A stretch of DNA of 64,000 nucleotides from Pseudomonadota bacterium. Lineage in GTDB: Bacteria > Pseudomonadota > Gammaproteobacteria > Steroidobacterales > SZUA-146. Each line of letters begins with the position of its first letter. Position 1 is the stretch's first letter. The DNA lies in assembly GCA_039028935.1 (NCBI GenBank), contig JBCCHD010000012.1:42782-106781 (forward strand), given 5' to 3'. The notes under the pieces were generated by a model, which was not told the origin of the DNA, searched no databases, and saw only the letters and a program-made list of their open reading frames with translations. The position numbers and the translations under genes were made by a program. This document shows positions 28,201-36,683 of this stretch, piece after piece.

Positions 28201-29672
28201 ACGATCTGGCCATCGAAGGTTCCAGCCGGGAAAGGCTCGAGACACTGGGCCGGATCGGCATTGCTGTTGGGGTTGTCGTAATCACCGGCATACACAATCG
28301 GTGCGGTCAGCCCTTCGGTGACACTGCGACCACCGATCACAGGCGGTGTGTTCGTGCCGCCGGCAAAACTGATGTTCTTAGATGGGAAAACACGATCATG
28401 CGTCGAAGCTGCGATCGAGGATGACCACGGTGCGCCACCGGTCGAACCGGCTGCACCGGGACCAAGATCCCGACTGTTGCCTGCAGAGTTGGCCATGGAG
28501 ATGCCCGCTGCGCGCGCTGACTTAAACGATTCGGCTTTGGCTTCACCCCAAGGTGAACCCGGTGCGGAACCAATCGAGTGGTTGAGCACATCCACGCCGT
28601 CAAGAATGGCTTGCTCAGCACTGGCAATCACCGCTCCAGTTGGGCAGGTGTTGGCTGGACACGCTTTGTAAACCACCAGGTTGGCGCGCGGTGCAACACC
28701 AGAGAAATCGCCCAGGGTGTAATTCATGGGTGTGCCTTCCGCGTCGAGCAGCGGCACACCTTGGAGCATGTTACCGACCGCTGTACTACCGGTGTGGCTA
28801 CCGTGACCGTCGATGTCTTCGGAATCCGGTGCGTCCACGAAGTTCCAACGACCGATCATTTTGTTGTTACACACAATTTCTGGCGTCGAAAAACAATCGC
28901 CCATGTAGTTGCCTTCGCCATTGGGGTTCGTATGCGTAAACCCTTCGGCGTCGGACGCTTTGAACGACGGATGATCACCGTTCACGCCAGTATCAATAAT
29001 ACCGACGATGATGCCTTCGCCCATCGTGCCGACACCACCGTAGGCGCTCCCATCCCACACAGCGGGTGCGCCGACAAAAGCCGGACCAGCGTCCGTGTGC
29101 AACGGATGATCGATCTCGCGCTGAATGCGCTTGACGCCCGCCATGCCGGCCATGCGTACCGCATCCTCTTGAGTCATCTCAACGGTGAAGCCGTTGATAG
29201 CAAACTGGAACTCGCGGCCCTTGGACATGTTGCGGCCCACAGTCGTGCGAGCGGCATCCAAGAACTTCGCCTGTTGTTCCTTCAAATAGTTGACGTACGC
29301 GACGGTGGCAGGCGCTTTGACGTTCATCTTGCGACTGGCACCTGGTGTTCGCTGCGTTAAGTACTGAGGACTCGTAGCGGCCAGATTATCGATACCGCCG
29401 CGATAGGTCGCCGCTGGTGGATCGTTGAGCTGCACGATGTAGGTGTAGACTTTTTCATCCAACCCTTTTTCGCGAACAAACACAGGTGCGCCCCGAACCG
29501 AGCGCTTGGTTTGCTTGACTGCAGGCTGAGCTGCCTCCAGCGCTCCTTTAAACGTGGCCGCACTGGCCACGGATCCTTTTGACACGTAACGGTCGCCAGA
29601 TCCATATACATTCGAACCGATGGCGACCGAACATAACGCCGACATCAGAAATACAAGTAGCTTGCTTTTCAC
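25251..29672 (-). CDS. Large secreted subtilisin-like protease with PA insert and dockerin-like tail
   Basis: About 1,473 residues. In order: signal peptide (KSKLLVFLMSALCSVAIGS), inhibitor-I9 prodomain (~75-185), S8 catalytic domain with Asp227 (GIIDTGVNGDHPSF), His290 (DGHGSHTG) and Ser ~618 (SGTSMSSPHVAG), a PA domain inserted before the Ser, beta-rich regions, TSP3 units (DSDGDGVLDDVDNC) and a C-terminal pair of EF-hand-like loops (GDFNQDLIVNFLDV and VDLNVDGTVDYADI) resembling type I dockerin. It is secreted, possibly retained by calcium-dependent docking (inference). I choose GTG 29672, with GAGG 8 nt upstream and the signal peptide at the start; an ATG at 29708 would bury it. It has no VPxPA tail, so it is not itself an exosortase substrate. 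Confidence 0.9.
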   Translation of the reverse strand: MKSKLLVFLMSALCSVAIGSNVYGSGDRYVSKGSVASAATFKGALEAAQPAVKQTKRSVRGAPVFVREKGLDEKVYTYIVQLNDPPAATYRGGIDNLAATSPQYLTQRTPGASRKMNVKAPATVAYVNYLKEQQAKFLDAARTTVGRNMSKGREFQFAINGFTVEMTQEDAVRMAGMAGVKRIQREIDHPLHTDAGPAFVGAPAVWDGSAYGGVGTMGEGIIVGIIDTGVNGDHPSFKASDAEGFTHTNPNGEGNYMGDCFSTPEIVCNNKMIGRWNFVDAPDSEDIDGHGSHTGSTAVGNMLQGVPLLDAEGTPMNYTLGDFSGVAPRANLVVYKACPANTCPTGAVIASAEQAILDGVDVLNHSIGSAPGSPWGEAKAESFKSARAAGISMANSAGNSRDLGPGAAGSTGGAPWSSSIAASTHDRVFPSKNISFAGGTNTPPVIGGRSVTEGLTAPIVYAGDYDNPNSNADPAQCLEPFPAGTFDGQIVLCDRGSIARVQKAINVRDGGAGGFILCNVDGGAAFLSDDPHVIPGIHITADDCGPVRDWLTSGSDHMATIDATGPVIRDVEAADIMATFSSLGPYPDMEWMVPSITAPGVNIFAAVADPVDYAFLSGTSMSSPHVAGMMALLHAVHADWTPAEVLSALMLTADDSNVLQDEDLSVFNGPLIPSDPFGHGAGSARVNLAVQAGLVMDETDDNFSAADPAIGGDPRTLNLAQMYSTECLGSCSFTRTFRATKAGTWNLASDNVNGVGISMEPASFTVAEGELQEITVTADVNGIDANEWQFSKVLLEEASGGSPTIGVPLVVRTAAAIFPDKLELVADRDAGSMIAGGIRTAEINGLTVDTYGLAQAEQRLIQIAGSVGDFTPYTGEHTQIEFFAVPDGAVSFIAETVASTAPDVDLFVGIDANMDREITEDEELCQSGNADSFERCELTPEQLAGGGVFWVAVFNYEGSGDDIVDDTELVVSVIAPATDGSISAEVPNSVVGGEAFDVRVFWDFPMEVGQTYIGAVELIAPNGSLGIIPVEISRAEDDVKLVADTDAANVGDRINMKVEISPNESPEDRFYVVSAPIPEGTQLVPGSITGGMQSFVINNQVIWTAETPSLTAIGRTYQPSINGPNVDTNDPLYNASCETGFGGYVDLEDFGFDLDPTISGNNVSFQAHAEQAVFFYGQENVNGINFTDDGFLYFGGLPGQNPGNNTDIPNPALPNAMAALLWNDMEIVYDEAEGSGVTMATGGVNLSVIEFDNLQPAPAGSTNARADVVALVSGRLNDIDNQYELIYSYDNIEGDWGDMTIGVENADGSFGTTYEGPLSNGLIICWDYREQPRVTTDLTYTVEVMADASGGTIEAEVYSIVDMPGSVEVRETASISVASVDSDGDGVLDDVDNCAAFANPEQVDADNDGFGNACDGDFNQDLIVNFLDVKILMDNFGSSDEVVDLNVDGTVDYADIEHFKTLWLRSPGPSGVQ

Positions 29673-30423
29673 CGTAGAATCCTCAATTTGATTAATCCCC
29701 AAACACATGTGTCCAACTTTGTTTCGCGAAGGCCAGAGTGCCTTTTGCCTGCGGCGGCAGATTGTTGATCAACCAGCCTGTGCCGCGCCCCCGTCGTCCT
29801 AACCGGAGTTGTCGCTGTTGTTATTGTGTCCACCAACTGAGAGGTGTGTTTCGACTTTGATGATGCGTCGCTTCGAGTCACTCGAAGCGCGCAGTGGCAG
29901 CGTTGCCACAACCCCCCAACGGTTTAGTGTTCCCAAACGCAAACCCAGATCCTCACGGCCCGCGTCTTTTAACGTTTACCAGTGCCCAAGACTACTACTT
30001 TTCCTGGGCGATTACATCCGTATCGACTAAACAAAATATCAGCAAAATCCTTTAATTAGACATAACTGTCGACGCCTAGGAAGACGGTGTACCCATCGGC
30101 CAAGCTACCCGAAGTTAGCGCAATAATCGTTATATTGTTATTAATGGAAACAATACGATACGAGATTAATTTCACGCGCTCTCGCAAGCCGGTTGTGTGG
30201 TATTTCACGTTGCACGTGAGAAAAATCCGACAACGAAACCCTTCATAGCGCCCAAGTCCGGTCGCCCTCACCCATTTGACAGCGTTAAAATTTCGGGGCG
30301 GCTCCGCAATCTGGCGCTCATTACAGGCGACTGCGCGCCGCCAGGCGTTAACGTATCGTGCCGCGCGATAACGACCCATCACGGGGCGACTTGCAACGCG
30401 CACCCCCCACTCAGGGAAAGAAT
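29673..30423. other. Long intergenic leader upstream of the protease
   Basis: About 750 bp with no credible gene; a 141-codon minus frame at 30056-30481 runs into the sorted-protein gene and lacks motifs. Seen: a perfect 9-bp inverted repeat with 3-nt loop at 29869-29889 (CGCTTCGAG arms), and an AT-rich patch at 30121-30170 with TATTGTT/AACAATA arms that could be a promoter or operator. I found no riboswitch family I can name and no -24/-12 site with correct spacing. Confidence 0.4.
29869..29889. repeat. Perfect 9-bp hairpin in the protease leader
   Basis: Arms CGCTTCGAG and CTCGAAGCG are separated by 3 nt. No T-run follows on either strand, so it is unlikely to be an intrinsic terminator. 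It lies ~200 bp upstream of the protease start and could be an operator or an RNA structure. Confidence 0.5.
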
Positions 30424-31029
30424 CTAAACGCGATGTCGCCCCAGGCCTACAAGCGCTGCGAGTCCGCTGAGCATTAGCCACACGGCGGCCGGCACAGGCA
30501 CATGCGCAAAGCCATCGGCTGTTATGCCAATCGAAATACCATCGCCGAGTAACACCGCCGTCACATCCTCACCAGCGAGACTAACAAACGGGTTCACGGG
30601 ATTGCCGACAATGCAAATTGTCGTGCCGCAAGGCGTGGCACTCGGGTCCGTACCACCCAAAATATTGAACACAAACGAACCCATGTCGCCAACGCTGGTC
30701 ATGCCATTGAAAAACTCAAACGTGCCAATGCCAAACCCCTCATATAGGCCCGGGCCCACCAACACACCCGCGGGTGACGCAGCCGCTTGCGCATCCGCAG
30801 GTAAGGCGGCTTGCGTATAACTCACAAACTCGATGGCGTTCGGATCGTAATAAAGGTCAAGGCCACCACCAAACATGGCGAACTCGGAAAAGTCATACGT
30901 CACGTTGATCGTTAATCCCCCGCCCGCCGTGAATGAACCGGTATACCCGATGCTGTTCGCGCTGGCGGTCACCATTAATCCGCTCGCGACCAAGGCGCCA
31001 AGCGCCTTCTTCATGAATGTACTTGTCAC
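30424..31029 (-). CDS. Cohesin-like protein with VPVPA exosortase sorting tail (copy 1)
   Basis: A 201-residue secreted protein: signal peptide (KKALGALVASGLMVTASA), one beta-sandwich domain with the cohesin-like stretch LTINVTYDFSEFAMFGGGLDLYYDPNAIEFVSYTQ (two blocks), a Cys pair (TPCGTTICIV), and the tail VPVPAAVWLMLSGLAALVGLGRHR. The tail has the three parts of a VPLPA/PEP-CTERM signal: motif, membrane span and basic end. It is probably cleaved and anchored by the exosortase at 36.7-38.3 kb. GTG 31029 follows an AGGGAGAG ribosome site; ATG 31014 is an alternative. It is a close paralogue of the next gene. Confidence 0.88.
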   Translation of the reverse strand: MTSTFMKKALGALVASGLMVTASANSIGYTGSFTAGGGLTINVTYDFSEFAMFGGGLDLYYDPNAIEFVSYTQAALPADAQAAASPAGVLVGPGLYEGFGIGTFEFFNGMTSVGDMGSFVFNILGGTDPSATPCGTTICIVGNPVNPFVSLAGEDVTAVLLGDGISIGITADGFAHVPVPAAVWLMLSGLAALVGLGRHRV

Positions 31030-31136
31030 TATTCTCTCCCTGTCATGGACGAGTGCTTGCTAACAAAAAATGGGCCCATACCCTCCTGCGCGACGTGATC
31101 GACGGCGTTAGCCAGCAATCCTGACGCCCAGGCTAT

Positions 31137-31153
31137 GGCCCGCTGTGTGCCCA
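31137..31153 (-). promoter_or_regulatory. Weak sigma-54-like -24/-12 motif upstream of copy 1
   Basis: TGGGCACACAGCGGGCC has a good -24 block (GGCAC, taking the second and third G as -25/-24) and GC at the -12 spacing, but the rest of the -12 block is poor. It is ~108 bp upstream of the start codon. It is listed mainly because the neighbouring sorted-protein gene has a much better match in a similar place. Confidence 0.3.
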
Positions 31154-31386
31154 TAGGTGGCGTAACATTGTCCTAACGTGAGACGCCGCCCGCTACACGA
31201 TGTCGACAAAAAGGCGATACTGCAGACCAACCCACAGCGCGCACTATCCATGGCGACCCGTTCAGACTAGTTCAGTCCTCATTAGCGCTCAACTGCGCCG
31301 CGCTGTACTCGCATGGGTAGACGGCTGATCAACACGGTCGCTGACTCGCGGGATGACCGCCCTGAATTTGACCAACCCTAAAACAG

Positions 31387-31417
31387 AAAAACCCCGTTGC
31401 AGTTTCCCGCAACGAGG
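31387..31417 (-). terminator. Intrinsic terminator after sorted-protein copy 2
   Basis: A 9-bp stem (31409-31417 with 31392-31400) and an 8-nt loop are followed on the minus strand by TTTTT. It begins 40 bp after the stop of the 31457-32053 gene. Copy 1 downstream therefore probably has its own promoter. Confidence 0.9.
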
Positions 31418-31456
31418 CATTCTGACTATCCAGTCCCGAAGGACTAAATGTGTTTC

Positions 31457-32053
31457 TTACGAGCTTTTGCGACCGAAGCCGATCAGCGCGCCCAAACCAC
31501 TGAGCATGAACCACACAGCAGCAGGAACAGGAACCACAACGTTGGCGCCTGAGATACCAGCAGACAGCAGGTCAGCCGTGACGTCCTGGCCAGCCAGGCT
31601 CACGAATGGGTTGATCGCGTTTGGAACGATACACAGGGTCATGCCGCAAGGCGTGGCGCCTGCGTCAGTGCCGCCGAGAACGTTGAACACGAAGGTGCCG
31701 ATGTTGCCAGCACTGGTCATGCCATTGAAGAACTCAAACGTACCAATACCAACACCGGCGTAGGTGCCAGCGCCGTCAAGTGCGCCAACTGGAGAAGCTG
31801 GGGCCTGAGCGTCAGCAGGCAGGTCAGCCTGGGTGTAGCTCACAAACTCGATTGCGTTGGAGTCGTAGATGATGTCAACACCGCCGCCGAACATGGCGAA
31901 ATCGGTGAAGTCATACGTCAGTGTGATGGACACAGTTCCAGCGGTGCCGTCGTAATCCATTGCGTCAAAGCCGACGCTGTTAGCGCTAGCGCTAAGCATC
32001 ATTCCGCTTACCGCCAAGGCTGCGATCGCCTTAATAAATGGCTTGATAGTCAT
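31457..32053 (-). CDS. Cohesin-like protein with VPVPA exosortase sorting tail (copy 2)
   Basis: A 198-residue paralogue of copy 1, nearly co-linear throughout: signal peptide, cohesin-like region VSITLTYDFTDFAMFGGGV followed by DIIYDSNAIEFVSYTQADLP, a FEFFNGMTSAGNIGTFVFNVLGG block, Cys pair (TPCGMTLCIV), and tail VPVPAAVWFMLSGLGALIGFGRKSS. Cohesin domains bind dockerins; whether this one does is unproven. It is predicted to be exported, processed by the exosortase and retained at the surface. ATG 32053 has a GGGAG ribosome site. It has its own terminator and a strong -24/-12 promoter candidate, so it may be made at high level. Confidence 0.9.
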   Translation of the reverse strand: MTIKPFIKAIAALAVSGMMLSASANSVGFDAMDYDGTAGTVSITLTYDFTDFAMFGGGVDIIYDSNAIEFVSYTQADLPADAQAPASPVGALDGAGTYAGVGIGTFEFFNGMTSAGNIGTFVFNVLGGTDAGATPCGMTLCIVPNAINPFVSLAGQDVTADLLSAGISGANVVVPVPAAVWFMLSGLGALIGFGRKSS

Positions 32054-32192
32054 TAAAATCTCCCTTCAGTTAAAGAGGTCTTGTTAAAATTATTGGCCCT
32101 TAGGCATATGCCGCCGAACCCAAAGCTTAAGCTTGTTGCTGACTTTCTCTTGTTCCCACAAACTTCAGCGTCGAAACGCTTCCCCTCGAAGA

Positions 32193-32209
32193 TACAAGAT
32201 TTGTGCCAA
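32193..32209 (-). promoter_or_regulatory. Sigma-54 promoter candidate for sorted-protein copy 2
   Basis: TTGGCACAAATCTTGTA on the minus strand carries a perfect -24 block (TTGGCAC) and TTGTA for the -12 TTGCA, with exact -24/-12 spacing. The start codon is ~140 bp downstream. PEP-CTERM-type systems are commonly tied to RpoN and the PrsK/PrsR pair; those regulators are not in this window. Confidence 0.72.
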
Positions 32210-32391
32210 GCGGCCTAATGCCTTATTTCTACTAACTTTTGGGTAACCCCGGCCCGATGATTGCACACGAAGTGTTAACAAAATCGACGGTACAGGACGC
32301 TCCCCCCATCACGATCGAAACGTGACCCTCGTCACGCTTCTCACATGCCCCGACTTTAGGACAAGTTCTGCCAAAGTGCAAGCGTGTCCGT

Positions 32392-32423
32392 TGCGCCGCA
32401 ATACTATGTAAAATTGCGGCGCA
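32392..32423. repeat. Strong hairpin just after prsT stop
   Basis: Perfect 11-bp arms (32392-32402 and 32413-32423, TGCGCCGCAAT type) with a 10-nt AT-rich loop begin 9 bp after the prsT stop codon on the minus strand. There is no T-run, so it is not a textbook terminator. It could protect the 3' end of the EPS mRNA or act with Rho. Confidence 0.65.
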
Positions 32424-32431
32424 GCAGAGAC

Positions 32432-34810
32432 TTACAGCAGTTTGAGCGTGGCCACCGCCTCGTCAAAACCATGGTACCGCTGGTCCTTATCTTGGGTCGC
32501 GGCCTCCAGCTCGCGGCGGGCATTTTCAAGCTGATCAAGACGATAGTACGCCATCCCAAGGTGGTACCTTAACTGCTGAAGCTGCCCAGCACGGGATACC
32601 GCTCGCTCCAAAAGGGGCAACGCCTGCTCGATTTCGCCCATTCGGTAGTACAGCCAGCCCAGGGTATCCTGGAAAATAGGGTTATCGCTGCTGACAAATC
32701 GTTGCCCCACCGTGAGTGCTCTATCGAGCGTTTCCGGATCTGCGCGGTGATCGGCCACGAGCGCGATGTAATTATTGGCGGCGATGTCGACACCGGCGTT
32801 GCGGGAGATCAACTCATCATAAATGTCGATGGCGTCGTCCCAGCGCTCCATCTGCTCGTAGATCGTCGCCCGCATCATGATCAAATCGGCGCTACCGGGC
32901 ACCGCCTCCAACCCGCGCGAGACCACATCGTCGGCCGCCTGTAGCTCTCGGGCACGCAGATGGATGCCAATCAGATTGCGGTAAGCGGGCAGCCAGGTAC
33001 CATTCTTCGCCAACGCTTCCTCGTTTTTAGCCCGTGCACCTGTCCAGTCCTCGTTGCGCGCCAGCATTTCGCCCCACAGCGTCAGCGCCTGAACATTGTC
33101 TGGATTATTCGCGGAGAACTGCTCCAGAAACTCGAGCGCCGAACGCGTATCGTCCAGCCGCACATAGCTCCGCACCAGCCCAGTGATGTTCTCAATTGCA
33201 TCCGGGGCATAGTTCAACGCCTGTTTAAATGCCGGGATACTCTCCGCAAACTGCCCTTTCGCTTGCAAAATTCGAGCGATGACGTAGTTACCCATCGGAG
33301 ACGCAGGATCTTCCTCAAGGATATTGCGTGCCAGCTCCTCCGCCAGGTCCCACTCCTGCTGCCGCATATACGTGTCGATGAGGAGTCTCGAAATCTTTAG
33401 GTCGTTGGGGGCTTGTTTGAGTCCCACTTCCAGCAACGCCCGCACCTCATCCCAGCGCTGCGCCTGCACCAGTAACACAGCCAAATCCCGGCGGCCTTCG
33501 AGATTCGTCGGCGCGGCATCCAGCAGGCGACGATACTCTTCCATCGCCAGGTTATTCTCGCCCTGCTGCGCGTGTGATTTAGCGAGCAATAATCGGGCAT
33601 TCTGGTGGCCAGGGTTGTCACGCAAGATGGTGCGTAAATCGTTAATGGCGGAAGTGGCGTTGCGATCTTTGAGGTCGATACTGGCGCGCATCAACAGCGC
33701 ATCCGAGTTGGTGGGTTCATCTTCCAACACGCCAGCAATCGTGGCCTTCGCGGCTTCTTCGTTCTCTTCTAGCATTTGCAGGCTGGCCATTTTGGTACGC
33801 GCCTGGATGCCGCTCGGCCCACGCGCATCGGTATCGATAATGCCTTGGAATACGCCGCGCGCCTCTTCACGCTGCCCCGTCAGGACATAAGCCTGAGCGA
33901 GCGCAAATTTGTACTGATGCACATCGGGCTCATCCACGATGTACTCTTTCAAAATATCGATAGCATCCTGGGCACTTTTGTTGTTGCCCAGATACTGCGC
34001 GTAATACAGCTTAGCCGTCGTATCGTCGGGATTGGCCGTGATGATGTTGCGTAACACTTCCAGGGCTGGCTCCAATTCGCCCTGCTCGCCCAAGAAGTTC
34101 GCGAGTGAGTAACGGTATTCATTACTATTGGGGTATTCGGCGATGGCTTCCCGCAGTTCGTCTTTCACCGCGTCCACCCGTCCGAGCTGATTCAGCAGCG
34201 CGATTTTGACTTTGCGCAGCCCTTCATTATCCGAATCCGCCTCAATAGCTTTGTCGAGCAGATCCAGTGACCGGTCGGGTTCGGAAGACTGATAGGTCGA
34301 CGCCAAAAACGCGAGCGCAGACGCCTGACGGGGATCCGCGGCCAACACATCGTTTGCCTCATCTCGAGAACCCTCAATATCGCCCTCTTTATAAAGAATG
34401 GTCGCGCCCAAGATCCGGGCATCACCGTTGGCCGGGTCAACGCCCAATGCGGCCTCTGCATGCGTCTTGGCCTCATCGATACTGCCCACCGCCGCATAGA
34501 TACGGCCGAGCTTCACGTGCGAGTCGATATCGCTGGGGTCGAGTTCGACGATCTTGCGCAGGTACTGAAAATGCTCGCGGGTTTTTTCTTGTTTCTCGGC
34601 CAATTCCGCCATCAGCCGCACAGCGCCAACGTTGTTGGGCTCGATCTGGAGCGTGTTCTTCACGTCCAACTCAGATTTAACATAATCACCAAGATCGAAA
34701 GACTTTTGAGCCCGCTCCAGGTACTCGGCTGCGCGCCCTTCCTTGCCACCACAAGATGCGGCGCCCAGAGCGAGTGTCAGCACTAGCCCGACAGTTATCA
34801 GTCTTTTCAT
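32432..34810 (-). CDS. prsT: PEP-CTERM-system TPR-repeat lipoprotein PrsT
   Basis: A 792-residue periplasm-facing lipoprotein. The signal peptide ends in LGAASC with Cys20 as the lipid anchor, followed by ~20 tetratricopeptide-like helical repeats to the C-terminus (for example NPDDTTAKLYYAQYLGNN and NPGHQNARLLLAKSHAQQG). The length and layout match the PrsT family that travels with exosortase/EPS loci, where it is thought to support assembly or sorting. It lies 122 bp after the MraY-like gene. Upstream genes are all on the same strand. Confidence 0.9.
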   Translation of the reverse strand: MKRLITVGLVLTLALGAASCGGKEGRAAEYLERAQKSFDLGDYVKSELDVKNTLQIEPNNVGAVRLMAELAEKQEKTREHFQYLRKIVELDPSDIDSHVKLGRIYAAVGSIDEAKTHAEAALGVDPANGDARILGATILYKEGDIEGSRDEANDVLAADPRQASALAFLASTYQSSEPDRSLDLLDKAIEADSDNEGLRKVKIALLNQLGRVDAVKDELREAIAEYPNSNEYRYSLANFLGEQGELEPALEVLRNIITANPDDTTAKLYYAQYLGNNKSAQDAIDILKEYIVDEPDVHQYKFALAQAYVLTGQREEARGVFQGIIDTDARGPSGIQARTKMASLQMLEENEEAAKATIAGVLEDEPTNSDALLMRASIDLKDRNATSAINDLRTILRDNPGHQNARLLLAKSHAQQGENNLAMEEYRRLLDAAPTNLEGRRDLAVLLVQAQRWDEVRALLEVGLKQAPNDLKISRLLIDTYMRQQEWDLAEELARNILEEDPASPMGNYVIARILQAKGQFAESIPAFKQALNYAPDAIENITGLVRSYVRLDDTRSALEFLEQFSANNPDNVQALTLWGEMLARNEDWTGARAKNEEALAKNGTWLPAYRNLIGIHLRARELQAADDVVSRGLEAVPGSADLIMMRATIYEQMERWDDAIDIYDELISRNAGVDIAANNYIALVADHRADPETLDRALTVGQRFVSSDNPIFQDTLGWLYYRMGEIEQALPLLERAVSRAGQLQQLRYHLGMAYYRLDQLENARRELEAATQDKDQRYHGFDEAVATLKLL

Positions 34811-34932
34811 GTCTTTTCCTCAGTCGTTCAATGTTCGGTCCCCGATTAAGGGGGCGTTGCGGCTCGCTATTAAAACAGATAGCCGCTAAATAATGAATAT
34901 ATACAGACCCGACAGAACCGGGTTGGTGCCGC

Positions 34933-36567
34933 TCAGCTGCCCATGAGCCCCCTCGCAGCGAGAATCGTGAGTGCCCCCATCGCGGCCATGGGAAGCAGTT
35001 TCAACGACTCACCTCGCCGGCTCGACAGGTATTCGCTCACGTAGAAAAACACCGCGAGTCGAATGGCCGTATCGGAGAGCTGAGTCGACAACTCCGACCG
35101 TTCGGTCAGGTTGGCCGCCAGCACGATTGCCAACACGAACGTAATAATAAGTATGTCGAGTGGTGTGGTTTGGAAGACCTCGCGGCGCGTCAGTCGAATG
35201 GTCATAACCAGGCACAAACCCAGGCCAATCATGTAGGTATTAATGTGCCAATTCTGCAGCAGCTCAAAGCGGGGTTCGCTCAATAGCGAATAGACCGCCA
35301 CAATGCCCGTAATGTAGATGACCATGCGAAACAAGTTCTCGCGCCAGGGCGTCGGCGCCACGCCGGCGGCCATCGTCAGCGCCGCAACCCCTGCGGCCAT
35401 CCAGCCGAGCTGCTCGGGGACAAATTTTGGATAAATGGCCGCGAAAATGAGAAACCCGCTGGCCAATACCTCGGTGACGCGGACCATAAAATCGGGCAAT
35501 CCGGGAAAACGCCGGAGCCAGTTGTTGCGGCGCTCAACGATTTCATTTGGATCATCGTCCCGCACCCGAAACGCGCGTGTCCGCGCCCAGCGGAAAAACC
35601 CGATCACGATGAGTGCAAACGCCACATAAAAACCCACCACTAACGCATCGCTCTCGTACCGAATAAAGATTGCCAGCGACACCAACACAATTTGCGCAAT
35701 GTAAATGACCGATACGGCTTCGTAGTGGCGCAAACCAAAATCCAGTAGTCGATGATGAAAGTGATTGCGATCCGGCGAAAACGGAGAGCGACCGGTGCGT
35801 AGCCGCCACAGCATGACGGAGACCGTATCCAAAATCGGCAGCCCGACCAACAGCAATAGCAGCGCAGGATTGAGCGCCACGTTCGTTCGTTGGCACAAAT
35901 ACACCGCGAGGCAGCCTGTGATGAACCCGAGAAACTGACTGCCTGTATCACCCATGAACACGACCGCAGGATGATTATTGAAGCGCAAAAAGCCACACAC
36001 TGCGCCAATGGCCGCCATCGCCAGCGTCACCATCATCGTGTTGCCCGACAGCCAGAACAACCAGGCCAGCGCACAGAGCGTGATCAGCGACGCGCCCGCG
36101 GCGAGACCATCGAGTCCGTCAGAGAGATTCATGGCGTTGGTGACGCCAATCAAAAACAACACCGTGACCGGCATGGAGAGGTAGCTTGGCACCTCGTCAA
36201 TGCCCATGAACGGCCAGACCTCGATGTGCAAACCAGACACCACGACCAGCACGGCCGCGATGAGTTGGCCGAAGAACTTCCAGCGATAGTCTAAGTCGTT
36301 GCGGTCGTCCAGAAATCCAAATAGCGCGATCACCAGACTGCCGATAACAATCATCAGCACCAAACGTTCTTCTGGCCAGAACAGCGCAAGGGAGACCAAG
36401 AACCCAGCCACAATGGCCAAACCACCACAACGTGGCACCACGCCAGTATGCACTTTTCGTTCGTCGGACTCATCGGTGAGTCCAAGCGCCATTGCGTAGC
36501 GCATAGATAGCGGCACGAGCAGCATACACACCAGAAGCGCGACAAAAAAACTCGAGAAAAAGCTCAT
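34933..36567 (-). CDS. MraY/WecA-family sugar-phosphate transferase with extra C-terminal membrane domain
   Basis: An integral membrane enzyme that would load the first sugar-1-phosphate onto undecaprenyl phosphate to start the EPS repeat unit. Family motifs: ERKVHTGVVPRCGG (~36-49), FGFLDDRNDLDYRWKFFGQ with the Asp pair, NAMNLSDGLDGLAAG (~138-152), and RNHFHHRLLDFGL. At 544 residues it is about 200 longer than usual WecA proteins; the extra C-terminal part has about six more hydrophobic segments and no motif I recognise. It is downstream of the exosortase by ~116 bp. Confidence 0.88.
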   Translation of the reverse strand: MSFFSSFFVALLVCMLLVPLSMRYAMALGLTDESDERKVHTGVVPRCGGLAIVAGFLVSLALFWPEERLVLMIVIGSLVIALFGFLDDRNDLDYRWKFFGQLIAAVLVVVSGLHIEVWPFMGIDEVPSYLSMPVTVLFLIGVTNAMNLSDGLDGLAAGASLITLCALAWLFWLSGNTMMVTLAMAAIGAVCGFLRFNNHPAVVFMGDTGSQFLGFITGCLAVYLCQRTNVALNPALLLLLVGLPILDTVSVMLWRLRTGRSPFSPDRNHFHHRLLDFGLRHYEAVSVIYIAQIVLVSLAIFIRYESDALVVGFYVAFALIVIGFFRWARTRAFRVRDDDPNEIVERRNNWLRRFPGLPDFMVRVTEVLASGFLIFAAIYPKFVPEQLGWMAAGVAALTMAAGVAPTPWRENLFRMVIYITGIVAVYSLLSEPRFELLQNWHINTYMIGLGLCLVMTIRLTRREVFQTTPLDILIITFVLAIVLAANLTERSELSTQLSDTAIRLAVFFYVSEYLSSRRGESLKLLPMAAMGALTILAARGLMGS

Positions 36568-36683
36568 AGGCCGTTAGTCGTCGTTCCTGGTGCACAGCAC
36601 GCGGAGTGGGGTCTCACGTCGGCATGTGAGCCGTTCGCGATTGGCATACGTCGACGGCCTGCCATCCACCCCGCGCACCCACG

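Larger units (their letters stand above)
32054..32431. other. Intergenic region between prsT and the sorted-protein genes
   Basis: Contains the sigma-54 candidate (32193-32209), a 6-bp hairpin at 32321-32336 (CGTGAC arms) and a larger hairpin at 32392-32423. No coding frame is supported. The region likely ends the EPS transcript and starts that of the sorted protein. Confidence 0.6.
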
